From: Brevundimonas bullata
GTDB lineage: Bacteria; Pseudomonadota; Alphaproteobacteria; Caulobacterales; Caulobacteraceae
DNA length: 64,000 bases
Reading direction: 5' to 3'
NCBI RefSeq assembly: GCF_003350205.1
Contig: NZ_QLLC01000008.1
Location: 1-64,000, forward strand
This document shows positions 57,467 through 64,000 of the stretch, one piece after another. Position 1 is the stretch's first letter, and every line of letters starts with the position of its first letter. Position numbers and translations under genes: made by a program. A model generated the notes under the pieces. That model saw nothing but the letters and a program-made list of their open reading frames with translations. It was not told the origin of the DNA and did no database searches.

Positions 57467-57650
57467 CCTCTCCTCCCCCGTTCACGGGGGAGGGGGACCG
57501 CGCAGCGTTGGAGGGGGCGGATGCATCCGCCACCCTCAGTCCTGAACACCCCGCGCCCCACCGTTCAACGAAGACGCTCGAACTCGCCCCCTCCACCATG
57601 CTGCGCATGGTCCCCCTCCCCCGCTTCGCAGGGGAGGATCAGCGGAAGCC
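57467..57650. repeat. Family D repeat, longer diverged copy
   Basis: 184 bp with CTCCTCCCCCGTTCACGGGG at the left and CCCCTCCCCCGCTTCGCAGG at the right, and GGAGGGGGCG / CGCCCCCTCCAC inside. It is organised like copies 1 to 3 but with a longer centre. It fills the gap to the apaG stop. Confidence 0.7.
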
Positions 57651-57651
57651 T

Positions 57652-58059
57652 TTAGTTCAGCGTCCGCCGCGTGTCCGGCACGTCCAGAGAAAACGCCGGG
57701 ATGGCGGCCTCGAACATCCGCCCGTCCACGTCGGTCATGTAGTAGGCCCCAACCATAGAGCCCGAGGGCGCGCCCAGCGGGCAGCCCGAGGCGTAGGAAT
57801 AGCTGTCGCCGGCCTCGATCACCGGCTGCTCGCCGACCACGCCCTGACCGCGCACCTCTTCGACATGGCCGTAGGCGTCGGTGATGGTCCAGCGGCGCGC
57901 CACCAGCTGCACCGGCGATCCGGTCAGATTGACGATCTCGATCTGATAGGCCCAGACCCAGCGCCCCGCCGCCGGGTCCGACTGGGCCGCCAGATAGGAG
58001 GGGCGGACGCGAACGACGACGCCTTCGGTTTCGGCGGTATAGGCAGGAGGGGCGTGCAT
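57652..58059 (-). CDS. apaG: ApaG domain protein
   Basis: 135 residues, all one ApaG domain (fibronectin-III-like fold). Typical: WVWAYQIEIVNLTGSPVQL, LVARRWTITDAYGHVEEVRG and GVVGEQPVIEAGDSYSYASG. Linked in enterobacteria to Co2+/Mg2+ tolerance; the molecular role is unclear. It is divergent from dcd across 104 bases. Confidence 0.93.
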   Translation of the reverse strand: MHAPPAYTAETEGVVVRVRPSYLAAQSDPAAGRWVWAYQIEIVNLTGSPVQLVARRWTITDAYGHVEEVRGQGVVGEQPVIEAGDSYSYASGCPLGAPSGSMVGAYYMTDVDGRMFEAAIPAFSLDVPDTRRTLN

Positions 58060-58163
58060 GCGCTATATGCAGCCCGCCGACCTCGGGGTTCAACCCGTCT
58101 GGCGCATCGGATGTCGCATTCCGAAGCGAGACAGGCGGAAAAATCCGTGTGAGACAGGACGGC

Positions 58164-59198
58164 ATGAGCATCTTCGAGATTCCCGCCCAGCCCGGCATTC
58201 TGCCCTATCAGAGCATCGAGACCCTGATCGCCACAGGCGCGATCCGGTCCGACACCCCCTTCGATCATGATCAGGTGCAGCCGGCCAGCCTGGACCTGCG
58301 TCTGTCGAACCAGGCCTGGCGCGTGCGCGCCTCCTTCCTGCCCGGTCAGCGCAAGGTCGAGGACCGGATCAAGGACGTGGCCATGCACACGGTCGACCTG
58401 TCGGGCGGCGTGGTGCTGGAAAAGGGCTGCGTCTATATCGCCCGCCTGCAGGAGCGCCTGACCCTGCCGCGCGGCCTGAACGCCCGCGCCAACCCCAAGA
58501 GCTCGACCGGCCGCGTGGACGTCTTCGTCCGCCTGCTGACTGATCAGGGCGGCAGCTTCGACGACGTGGACGAGGGCTATGACGGCCCCCTCTATCTCGA
58601 GATCGCGCCCCAGACCTTCTCCATCCTGGTCCAGCCCGGCACCCGCCTGAACCAGCTGCGCCTCAAGGCCGGCGATCCGCCCAAGCTGGAGACCCGCAGC
58701 GTCGGCGTCGATCTGGAAGCGGGCGAGCACGGCATCGTCGGCTTCCGCGGCCGTCGCCACGCCGGCGTCGTCAACATGGACCACATCGACGGCCACGACC
58801 CGCGCGACTTCTGGGAGCCGCTGACGCTCCGCCGCAACGAACTGCTGCTGGACCCCGGCGAGTTCTACATCCTGGCCTCGCGCGAAGCGGTCGAGATCCC
58901 GGTGGATCAGGCCGCCGAGATGACCCCCATCGACCCCTCGGTCGGCGAGTTCCGCGTCCACTACGCCGGCTTCTTCGACCCCGGCTTCGGCACGGACGAG
59001 GCCCATGGCGCCGGATCGAAAGGCGTGTTGGAGGTTCGCACCCACGACACCCCCTTCCTGCTGGAACACGGCCAGATCGTCGCCCGACTGGTCTATGAGC
59101 CCCTGACGGAACGCCCGTCGCGCCTCTATGGCGAAGGCGGCAGCCACTACCAGAGCCAGGGCCTGAAGCTGTCGAAACACTTCCGCCCCTGGGGCTAG
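58164..59198 (+). CDS. dcd: dCTP deaminase, long double-domain form
   Basis: 344 residues from the ATG at 58164 (AGGA upstream). It makes dUTP from dCTP. The frame holds two related dUTPase-like halves (about 1-180 and 185-344), twice the length of E. coli Dcd. SLDLRLSNQ, NPKSSTGRVDVFVRLLTDQG and, in the second half, EIPVDQAAEMTPIDP are typical of the alphaproteobacterial long type. Ends just before a family D repeat. Confidence 0.92.
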   Translation: MSIFEIPAQPGILPYQSIETLIATGAIRSDTPFDHDQVQPASLDLRLSNQAWRVRASFLPGQRKVEDRIKDVAMHTVDLSGGVVLEKGCVYIARLQERLTLPRGLNARANPKSSTGRVDVFVRLLTDQGGSFDDVDEGYDGPLYLEIAPQTFSILVQPGTRLNQLRLKAGDPPKLETRSVGVDLEAGEHGIVGFRGRRHAGVVNMDHIDGHDPRDFWEPLTLRRNELLLDPGEFYILASREAVEIPVDQAAEMTPIDPSVGEFRVHYAGFFDPGFGTDEAHGAGSKGVLEVRTHDTPFLLEHGQIVARLVYEPLTERPSRLYGEGGSHYQSQGLKLSKHFRPWG

Positions 59199-59207
59199 GT
59201 TCGACTT

Positions 59208-59335
59208 TCCTCCCCATTCCATGGGGAGGGGGACCACGAAGTGGTGGAGGGGGCGGCACAACGATCAGCCGTCGAGACGCCCCCTCCGTCACGTCGCCTT
59301 CGGCGCCGCGCCACCTCCCCATGGAATGGGGAGGA
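59208..59335. repeat. Family D intergenic inverted repeat, copy 2
   Basis: 128 bp with perfect 22-bp inverted arms (59208-59229 and 59314-59335) equal to those at 20457-20582. The whole element is inverted relative to that copy: the CACGTCGCCTTCGGCGCCGC section here matches the complement of its left half. Lies between convergent dcd and MFS genes. Confidence 0.9.
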
Positions 59336-59346
59336 AAAAGCCATCC

Positions 59347-60651
59347 TCAGGTCAGCCGGTTCGCCTTCCTCAGGCTGGGGAAGACCTTGGCCCATATCCC
59401 CGTCGCGGCCAGGGCCCCGACCCCGCCGAACACCGCCGCCCCGATGGGCCCGAGCAGGCGCACCATGACCCCCGAATAGGCCTCGCCCAGTTCATTGGAG
59501 GCGCCGATGAACAGCATGGAGACTGAGGACACCCGGCCGCGCATGTGATCGGGCGTGGCCAGCTGGATCAGGGTCTGGCGGATGTTGACGCTGATCATGT
59601 CCGCCCCGCCGCCGATGAAGAGGGCCAGGGCGCTGAGCCAGACCCAGTGCGACAGGCCGAACGTCAGCGTCGACAGGCCGAACACCGCCACGGCCGCGAA
59701 CATCCAGCGCCCGCCGTGCTTCACGATGGGGAAGCGGCTCAGATACAGCGCCACCAGCAGCGCCCCGACCCCGAACGAGGCCCGCAGCAGGCCGAAGCCC
59801 TGCGGCCCCACGTGCAGGATGTCGCGCGCGAAGATCGGCGTCAGCAGGGCCACGCCCGCCAGCAGCACCACCACCAGATCCAGCGAGATGGCGCCCAGAA
59901 CAATCTTGGTCTTCCAGACATAGGACAGACCCTCCTTGACCAGTTCCAGCGGCCCCACGCCCGTCTCGACGAACTGCGGCTTGCCCTTGGTGCGGATCAG
60001 CAGGAAGCAGCCGATGGCCACGAAGAACAGGGCCATGGCCGAAGCGTAGGCCCAGGGCACGGCGAAGCCGACAATGACGCCGCCGAGCGCCGGCCCGGCG
60101 ATGGCTCCAGTCTGGAAGGCGATGGACTGGGCCGCGATGGCCGGCGGCAGGGCCTTGCGCCCCACCACCATGGGCAGGAAGGCCTGACTGGCCGGGGCCA
60201 GGAAGGCGCGCGCCGCGCCGAACACGGCGGCCACGGTCAGCAGCCCCCACAGGGGCGGCGACCCGTGCAGGGCCATGGCGAGAAAGGCCAGGGCGCACAG
60301 GCTCTCGACCACGATGGACAGGGTCACGGTGTGCTTGCGGTCGCGCCGGTCCGCCATGGCCCCGGCGGGCAAGGTGAAGGCCAGCAGCGGCAGGAACTGG
60401 CACAGGCCCACCAGGCCCAGATAGAGGCTGGCCTCGGCGATCGGATGGTCCCGGCGGGCGATCTCATAGACCTGCCACAACAGGGCCGAGGACTGGATCT
60501 GGATGCCCAGAACCGCCGCCACCCGCCCGACCCACAGCAGGCGGAAATCACGAATGGCCCAGGGACTGGACGGCCCTCCATCGTGCGACGAAGGCGGCAA
60601 GGGCGGCTGGGGCGGGACGGTCGGGGCGGTGTCGATACTGTCTGTGGTCAC
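59347..60651 (-). CDS. MFS transporter (EntS-like)
   Basis: 434 residues, 12 helices. The N-terminus has a Pro-rich cytoplasmic tail of about 30 residues, then FRLLWVGRVAAVLGIQIQ; the loop-2 motif reads GAMADRRDRKHTV. Overall pattern fits the MFS_3 / enterobactin exporter group. It starts at a GTG that overlaps the cupin stop (GTGA), so the pair is coupled. Substrate unknown; a role in drug or siderophore export is inferred only. Confidence 0.87.
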   Translation of the reverse strand: MTTDSIDTAPTVPPQPPLPPSSHDGGPSSPWAIRDFRLLWVGRVAAVLGIQIQSSALLWQVYEIARRDHPIAEASLYLGLVGLCQFLPLLAFTLPAGAMADRRDRKHTVTLSIVVESLCALAFLAMALHGSPPLWGLLTVAAVFGAARAFLAPASQAFLPMVVGRKALPPAIAAQSIAFQTGAIAGPALGGVIVGFAVPWAYASAMALFFVAIGCFLLIRTKGKPQFVETGVGPLELVKEGLSYVWKTKIVLGAISLDLVVVLLAGVALLTPIFARDILHVGPQGFGLLRASFGVGALLVALYLSRFPIVKHGGRWMFAAVAVFGLSTLTFGLSHWVWLSALALFIGGGADMISVNIRQTLIQLATPDHMRGRVSSVSMLFIGASNELGEAYSGVMVRLLGPIGAAVFGGVGALAATGIWAKVFPSLRKANRLT

Positions 60652-61124
60652 GTTCTTCGAGGCGTCTTCGGATAAGGGGTTCCGTCGCGATGGAAGTAGC
60701 GGTCGGCGCCCTTTGGCAGGATCATGTCGATGTCGGGATAGTCGCAGGCGTCTTCCGTCGGGCGGCGCGACCCGACCTCCAGCAGCACCGCCTCACGGTC
60801 GCTGCGGTTTTCTATTCTGTGGCCGTGGGGGACGCCCGCCTTGAAGCCGGCGCAGTCGCCGGCGACCAGAACCGTCTCGCCGTCTTCCTCGACCAGCACC
60901 ACCTCGCCCTCGACCACCCAGACGAACTCGTCCTCGGCTGTGTGCCAGTGGCGCTGACTGGACCAGGCCCCGGCGGGCAGGCGCAACAGGTTGACCCCGA
61001 ACTGGTCCAGACCGACCGCGTCGCCCAGCCGCCAGCGCCGCCGCGACTTGCAGGGGGCGGCGAATTCTTCCGGGTAGCCCGTCCCATGTCCGGTGGGCGC
61101 ATTGTCGATGTCGATTTTCGGCAC
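60648..61124 (-). CDS. Cupin domain protein
   Basis: 158 residues, one cupin barrel (about 40-125). Metal ligands: His59 and His61 (RHWHTAEDE), Glu65 and a later His (VPHGHRIENRS). It could be a sugar-epimerase-like or dioxygenase-like cupin; nothing indicates the substrate. Coupled to the MFS gene downstream and divergent from dapE. Confidence 0.82.
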   Translation of the reverse strand: MPKIDIDNAPTGHGTGYPEEFAAPCKSRRRWRLGDAVGLDQFGVNLLRLPAGAWSSQRHWHTAEDEFVWVVEGEVVLVEEDGETVLVAGDCAGFKAGVPHGHRIENRSDREAVLLEVGSRRPTEDACDYPDIDMILPKGADRYFHRDGTPYPKTPRRT

Positions 61125-61173
61125 GGTTTCGGGCCTTCTCGCGGATGCGGGATATGCCTAAAGCATAGAGCCC

Positions 61174-62361
61174 ATGAGCGCCGCATCACATTCCGTCATC
61201 GATCCTGTCGAACTGACCCGCGACCTGATCCGCATTCCCTCTGTCACCCCCGCCGACGAAGGGGCGATGGACGTGCTGGAACGCACCCTGACCGGGCTGG
61301 GCTTCACCTGCCGCCGCATGGTGTTCGAGGGGCCGACCGGCGTGGGTCATGACGCCCGCATCGAGAACCTCTACGCCCGACGCGGCACGGCCTCGCCCAA
61401 CCTCTGCTTTGCCGGCCACACCGACGTGGTGCCGACCGGCGACGTCGCCGCCTGGACCGCCGCCCCGTTCGAGGGCGAGACCCGCGACGGCATCCTCTAT
61501 GGACGCGGCGCCGTGGACATGAAGGGCGGCATCGCCGCCTGGGTCGCCGCCGTCTCGCGCATCCTTTCCGAAGGTGATGTCCCCGGCTCCCTGTCCTTCC
61601 TGATCACCGGCGATGAGGAAGGCCCGGCCCTGCACGGCACCAAGCGCGTGGTCGAGGCCCTGATGGCCGAGGGCGAGGTCATCGACGCCTGCGTGGTCGG
61701 CGAACCGTCCTCGGCCCACCATCTGGGCGACATGATCAAGGTCGGACGGCGCGGCTCGCTCAACACCTGGATCACCGTCCACGGCAAGCAGGGCCACGTC
61801 GCCTATCCCGACCGCGCCGCCAACCCGGCCCCGGTCGTGGCCAAGCTGCTGGCCCGCCTGGACACCCACGTTCTCGACGACGGCTATCCTGAATTTCCGC
61901 CGTCCAACCTCGAGATCACCACCATCGACGTGGGCAATCCGGCCACCAACATCATCCCGGCGGAGGCGAAGGCGCGGCTCAACATCCGCTTCAACCCGAC
62001 CCACACCGGCGACGGCCTGATCGACTGGCTGAACCGTGAGGCGGGCCTCGTCCAGGCCGAGACCGGCCTGCGCATCGAGCTGACCCACATGTGCTCGGGC
62101 GAAGCCTTCCTGACTGAGCCGGGCGTCTTCGTCACGGCGGTGCAGGACGCGGTGGAGGCGAGCCTGGGCCGCCGCCCCGAGGCCTCGACCACGGGCGGCA
62201 CCTCGGACGCCCGTTTCATCCGCGCCCTGTGCCCAGTGCTGGAGTTGGGCCTGGTCGGCCAGACCATGCACCAGGTGGACGAGCGCGTGCCGGAGGCCGA
62301 GCTGCGCGCCCTGACCGACGCCTATCAGGCGGTCATCGGCACGGTGTTCGAACGCCTCTGA
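61174..62361 (+). CDS. dapE: Succinyl-diaminopimelate desuccinylase
   Basis: 395 residues. M20 metallopeptidase fold: zinc ligands in FAGHTDVVPTGD, GRGAVDMKGG (bridging Asp), GDEEGPALHGTKR (Glu pair) and a His in NQVGTTMHQ-like LVGQTMHQVDE. GKQGHVAYPDRAANP is the dimer-domain loop. It makes LL-diaminopimelate for lysine and peptidoglycan. DapC function may come from argD in this window. Confidence 0.93.
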   Translation: MSAASHSVIDPVELTRDLIRIPSVTPADEGAMDVLERTLTGLGFTCRRMVFEGPTGVGHDARIENLYARRGTASPNLCFAGHTDVVPTGDVAAWTAAPFEGETRDGILYGRGAVDMKGGIAAWVAAVSRILSEGDVPGSLSFLITGDEEGPALHGTKRVVEALMAEGEVIDACVVGEPSSAHHLGDMIKVGRRGSLNTWITVHGKQGHVAYPDRAANPAPVVAKLLARLDTHVLDDGYPEFPPSNLEITTIDVGNPATNIIPAEAKARLNIRFNPTHTGDGLIDWLNREAGLVQAETGLRIELTHMCSGEAFLTEPGVFVTAVQDAVEASLGRRPEASTTGGTSDARFIRALCPVLELGLVGQTMHQVDERVPEAELRALTDAYQAVIGTVFERL

Positions 62362-62388
62362 TTAGGGCGTCCGAACACCGCCGAGGCC

Positions 62389-62790
62389 TTAATTGCCGCG
62401 ATAGGTGCTGTAGCCGTAGGGGCTGACCACCACCGGCACGTGATAGTGGACGCTGGGATCGACCACCTGGAAGACCACATCGATCTCCGGGAAGAAGGGC
62501 GGCGTCGTCGGCTCGCCGTAACGCGACATGTCGAACACCAGGCGATAGGTCGCCGCCTCGGTCTTGATCGCGTCGCCGAACGAGCGAACGCGACCGTTCT
62601 CGTCGGTGCGGCTGGTCGCCAGATCGCGCCAGCCGCCCTCGGCCGACTTGATCTGCAGCGTGACCGGGACGTCCCGACCGCCGACGCCGCGCGCCAGGTC
62701 CAGCACGTGGGTCGAGATCGTCTCGGCCGCGGCGGGGAAGGCGAAGGCGGACAGGGCGGCCGCCGCGACGGCGAGGGTGCGAAGGTTCAT
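62389..62790 (-). CDS. Exported hydroxyisourate hydrolase-like protein
   Basis: 133 residues from the ATG at 62790 (AGGAG four bases upstream). Signal peptide to about AAAETI (24). Transthyretin/HIUase fold with THVLDLARG, RTDENGRV and YHVPVVVSPYGYSTYRGN. His28 and His117 correspond to the HIUase active site. The family C-terminal YRGS reads YRGN. An export signal places it in the periplasm, unlike most uricase-pathway enzymes; no urate genes are near, so the substrate may differ. Confidence 0.83.
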   Translation of the reverse strand: MNLRTLAVAAAALSAFAFPAAAETISTHVLDLARGVGGRDVPVTLQIKSAEGGWRDLATSRTDENGRVRSFGDAIKTEAATYRLVFDMSRYGEPTTPPFFPEIDVVFQVVDPSVHYHVPVVVSPYGYSTYRGN

Positions 62791-62889
62791 CGAACGAACT
62801 CCTGAAAGTGAAATGCAGTAGCGCGGCCTTATTCGCGCGAAAAACGGCGACGGATGGGTCGCGCCCCACATTTCGTCAGTCTGCGAAGA

Positions 62890-63093
62890 TCAGGCCTCGC
62901 CCGCCGCCTCCAGCCGCGCGATGCGGCGATCCATGTCGGCGACCTGGTCCTTCAGCCGCTGGGCCTCTGACGCCATGTCGACCGGCGTGCCGTCCTCATA
63001 GGTCAGCTGCGCGCCCTTCTCGATCAGGTCGAGACGGTAGAGGGCGGTGACGCGGGTCGCCTTGAACCGCTCCAGTTCGCTTTCCTTCGACAC
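62890..63093 (-). CDS. Small coiled-coil protein, 67 aa
   Basis: 67 residues from a GTG 2 bases after the ridA stop. Charged and helical throughout: SELERFKATRVTALYRLDLI at the start and a heptad-like tail LKDQVADMDRRIARLEAA. No cysteine or membrane segment. It is probably translated with ridA. Function unknown. Confidence 0.6.
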   Translation of the reverse strand: MSKESELERFKATRVTALYRLDLIEKGAQLTYEDGTPVDMASEAQRLKDQVADMDRRIARLEAAGEA

Positions 63094-63095
63094 GA

Positions 63096-63437
63096 TCAGA
63101 TCGCCGCCACGACGATGATTTCGACCAGGTAGTCGGGCGTAGCCAGTTTGGCTTCGCTGGTGGCGCGCGCGGGCGGGTTGGCCTTGTCGACCCAGGCGTC
63201 CCAGACCGCGTTCATGGCCTCGAAGTCGGCGATGTCGGCCAGCCAGATGGTGGCCATCAGGATCTTGGACTTGTCGGTGCCCGCCGCAGCCAGAAGGGCG
63301 TCGATCTCGGCCAGGGTCGTCTTGGTCTGGGCCGTGACGTCGTCGCCCGGCTCCCCGACCTGACCGGCCAGATAGACGGTGTTTCCGTGGATGACGGCCT
63401 CGCTCATGCGGGCGCCGGGCTGGATGCGGGTGATCAT
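63096..63437 (-). CDS. RidA / YjgF family protein
   Basis: 113 residues, one RidA domain. Active-site Arg lies in PPARATSEAKLA; AVIHGNTVYLAGQVG opens the fold. RidA homologues deaminate reactive enamine/imine intermediates from amino-acid metabolism. The sequence is of the shorter RidA-like group, so the exact substrate is open. Ends 2 bases before the small coiled-coil gene. Confidence 0.88.
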   Translation of the reverse strand: MITRIQPGARMSEAVIHGNTVYLAGQVGEPGDDVTAQTKTTLAEIDALLAAAGTDKSKILMATIWLADIADFEAMNAVWDAWVDKANPPARATSEAKLATPDYLVEIIVVAAI

Positions 63438-63467
63438 GGGGAGGCCTCCTGAAATCAGACCCCCGGC

Positions 63468-63611
63468 TTAACCCAGCATCATCTCCATCGCCAGCAGGGC
63501 CGCGCCGAAGACCGCCGCGAAAGCGATGCAGAAGAAGAGCGCGTCGCGCAGACGACCACGCGCGGGACGCAGGGGCGCAGCAGGCGGCAGGTTGATCGGC
63601 AGGCGCGACAT
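63468..63611 (-). CDS. Small single-pass membrane protein, 47 aa
   Basis: 47 residues. A basic N-terminal half (PLRPARGRLRD) and one hydrophobic helix (about 24-44, FFCIAFAAVFGAALLAM) to the end. GAGGG upstream of the ATG acts as ribosome-binding site. Third positions are GC-rich. It precedes ridA by 30 bases on the same strand. Function unknown. Confidence 0.6.
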   Translation of the reverse strand: MSRLPINLPPAAPLRPARGRLRDALFFCIAFAAVFGAALLAMEMMLG

Positions 63612-63764
63612 CGGCGGACCCTCGTCAGGAACCGCGAGGATGCGCCCTCATGCTTACCCCTTGATAAACAGAAACAATCAGTTTTCCGGCCTCCTTTGTG
63701 AACTTCCTGTGGCGCAGCGTCGGAGGCCTTGCACGCCCCGCCGCGAACAGCGATCTTCGGTTTC

Positions 63765-64000
63765 ATGAGCAAGACGCCCAAACCCTTCAAGGTGTCGAAG
63801 ACCCGCTGGAACGAGGTCGTTCTGGTGTGCCGCAAATGCTCGAAGAAGCTGGACGGCGGCTTTGGTCCTGACGGCGACAAGACCCTGAAAAAGGCGCTGC
63901 GTCGCTATCTCCACGCCGGCAAGGGGCGCAAGGCGGACCTGGCCGTCGTCGGCGCCGACTGTTTCGACGTCTGCCCCAAAAATGCGGTGGTGGCCGTCAA
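63765..64000 (+). CDS. [2Fe-2S] ferredoxin-like protein (partial)
   Basis: The frame starts ATG at 63765 and runs off the window after 78 codons. Four Cys in the pattern Cys22, Cys25 (VCRKC) and Cys66, Cys70 (CFDVCPKNA) match the thioredoxin-like [2Fe-2S] ferredoxins that often act in small redox proteins. The C-terminus is not seen. The upstream stretch 63612-63764 is more AT-rich around 63660-63680 and may hold its promoter. Confidence 0.7.
   Translation, partial: MSKTPKPFKVSKTRWNEVVLVCRKCSKKLDGGFGPDGDKTLKKALRRYLHAGKGRKADLAVVGADCFDVCPKNAVVAV

Noticed and set aside
57292-58152. Open frame of 286 codons over the repeats and apaG
   Set aside because: It begins in a family C repeat, continues through a family D repeat and covers apaG on the opposite strand; no domain is seen.

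Overview
The window is GC-rich bacterial chromosome, almost entirely housekeeping genes, from an alphaproteobacterium of the Caulobacterales and most likely a Brevundimonas or close relative. The evidence is a GcrA-type cell-cycle regulator (56702-57244), a PodJ-like polarity protein (48426-51248), GANTC (CcrM) and CtrA-like sites in front of both, the long double-domain dCTP deaminase, and the gene orders rlmH-rsfS-nadD with an EnvC-like factor and ctpA, and atpHAGDC. I see no transposase, phage block, CRISPR array or toxin-antitoxin pair. No complete undescribed system is evident. The unusual content lies in regulatory RNA, repeats, divergent family members and very small genes.

Layout. 0.3-6.1 kb (minus): envelope and ribosome cluster nadD, rsfS, rlmH, envC-like, ctpA and a YibQ-like deacetylase. 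6.2-7.9 kb (minus): lipoprotein, glyoxalase, zf-CHCC protein and a small membrane protein. 8.0-10.1 kb: ABC ATPase, Tat-signal protein, rppH. 10.3-15.2 kb (minus): F1 ATP synthase operon atpHAGDC with a clear terminator. 15.5-18.2 kb (plus): CDF transporter, TerC, glutaminyl cyclase. 18.3-22.9 kb: priA (minus), then transaldolase, DUF484 and xerC (plus). 22.9-28.9 kb (minus): two exported or atypical proteins, lpdA and a TonB-dependent receptor. 29.2 kb: tRNA-Gly(GCC). 29.5-33.5 kb: SDR, YkvA, 2OG oxygenase, quinone oxidoreductase, asparaginase. 33.7-39.3 kb: double M16 peptidase, a membrane-tethered serine protease paired with a DUF350 protein, rlmN.

39.5-42.7 kb: a Mn-sensing yybP-ykoY riboswitch leads mntP, followed by a small lipoprotein, tRNA-Met, a PQQ sugar dehydrogenase and a hemerythrin-like protein. 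43.0-46.4 kb: beta-oxidation pair fadA-fadJ with a strong terminator. 46.6-51.2 kb (minus): TSUP/TIGR02186 pair and podJ. 51.5-56.5 kb: small membrane protein, flavin-type oxidoreductase, argF, argD, M28 peptidase, ABC-2 permease. 56.7-64.0 kb: gcrA, apaG, dcd, MFS exporter, cupin, dapE, exported HIU-hydrolase-like protein, ridA and a ferredoxin-like gene cut by the window end.

Intergenic gaps carry at least five families of inverted-repeat elements (called A to E here), each about 35-180 bp and mostly just after gene stops. One copy supplies the apparent ribosome-binding site of priA. Arginine and lysine synthesis (argD, argF, dapE), fatty-acid oxidation, ATP synthesis and envelope maintenance dominate the metabolic content. 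Several start codons are GTG or TTG and were chosen from Shine-Dalgarno spacing and family N-termini.
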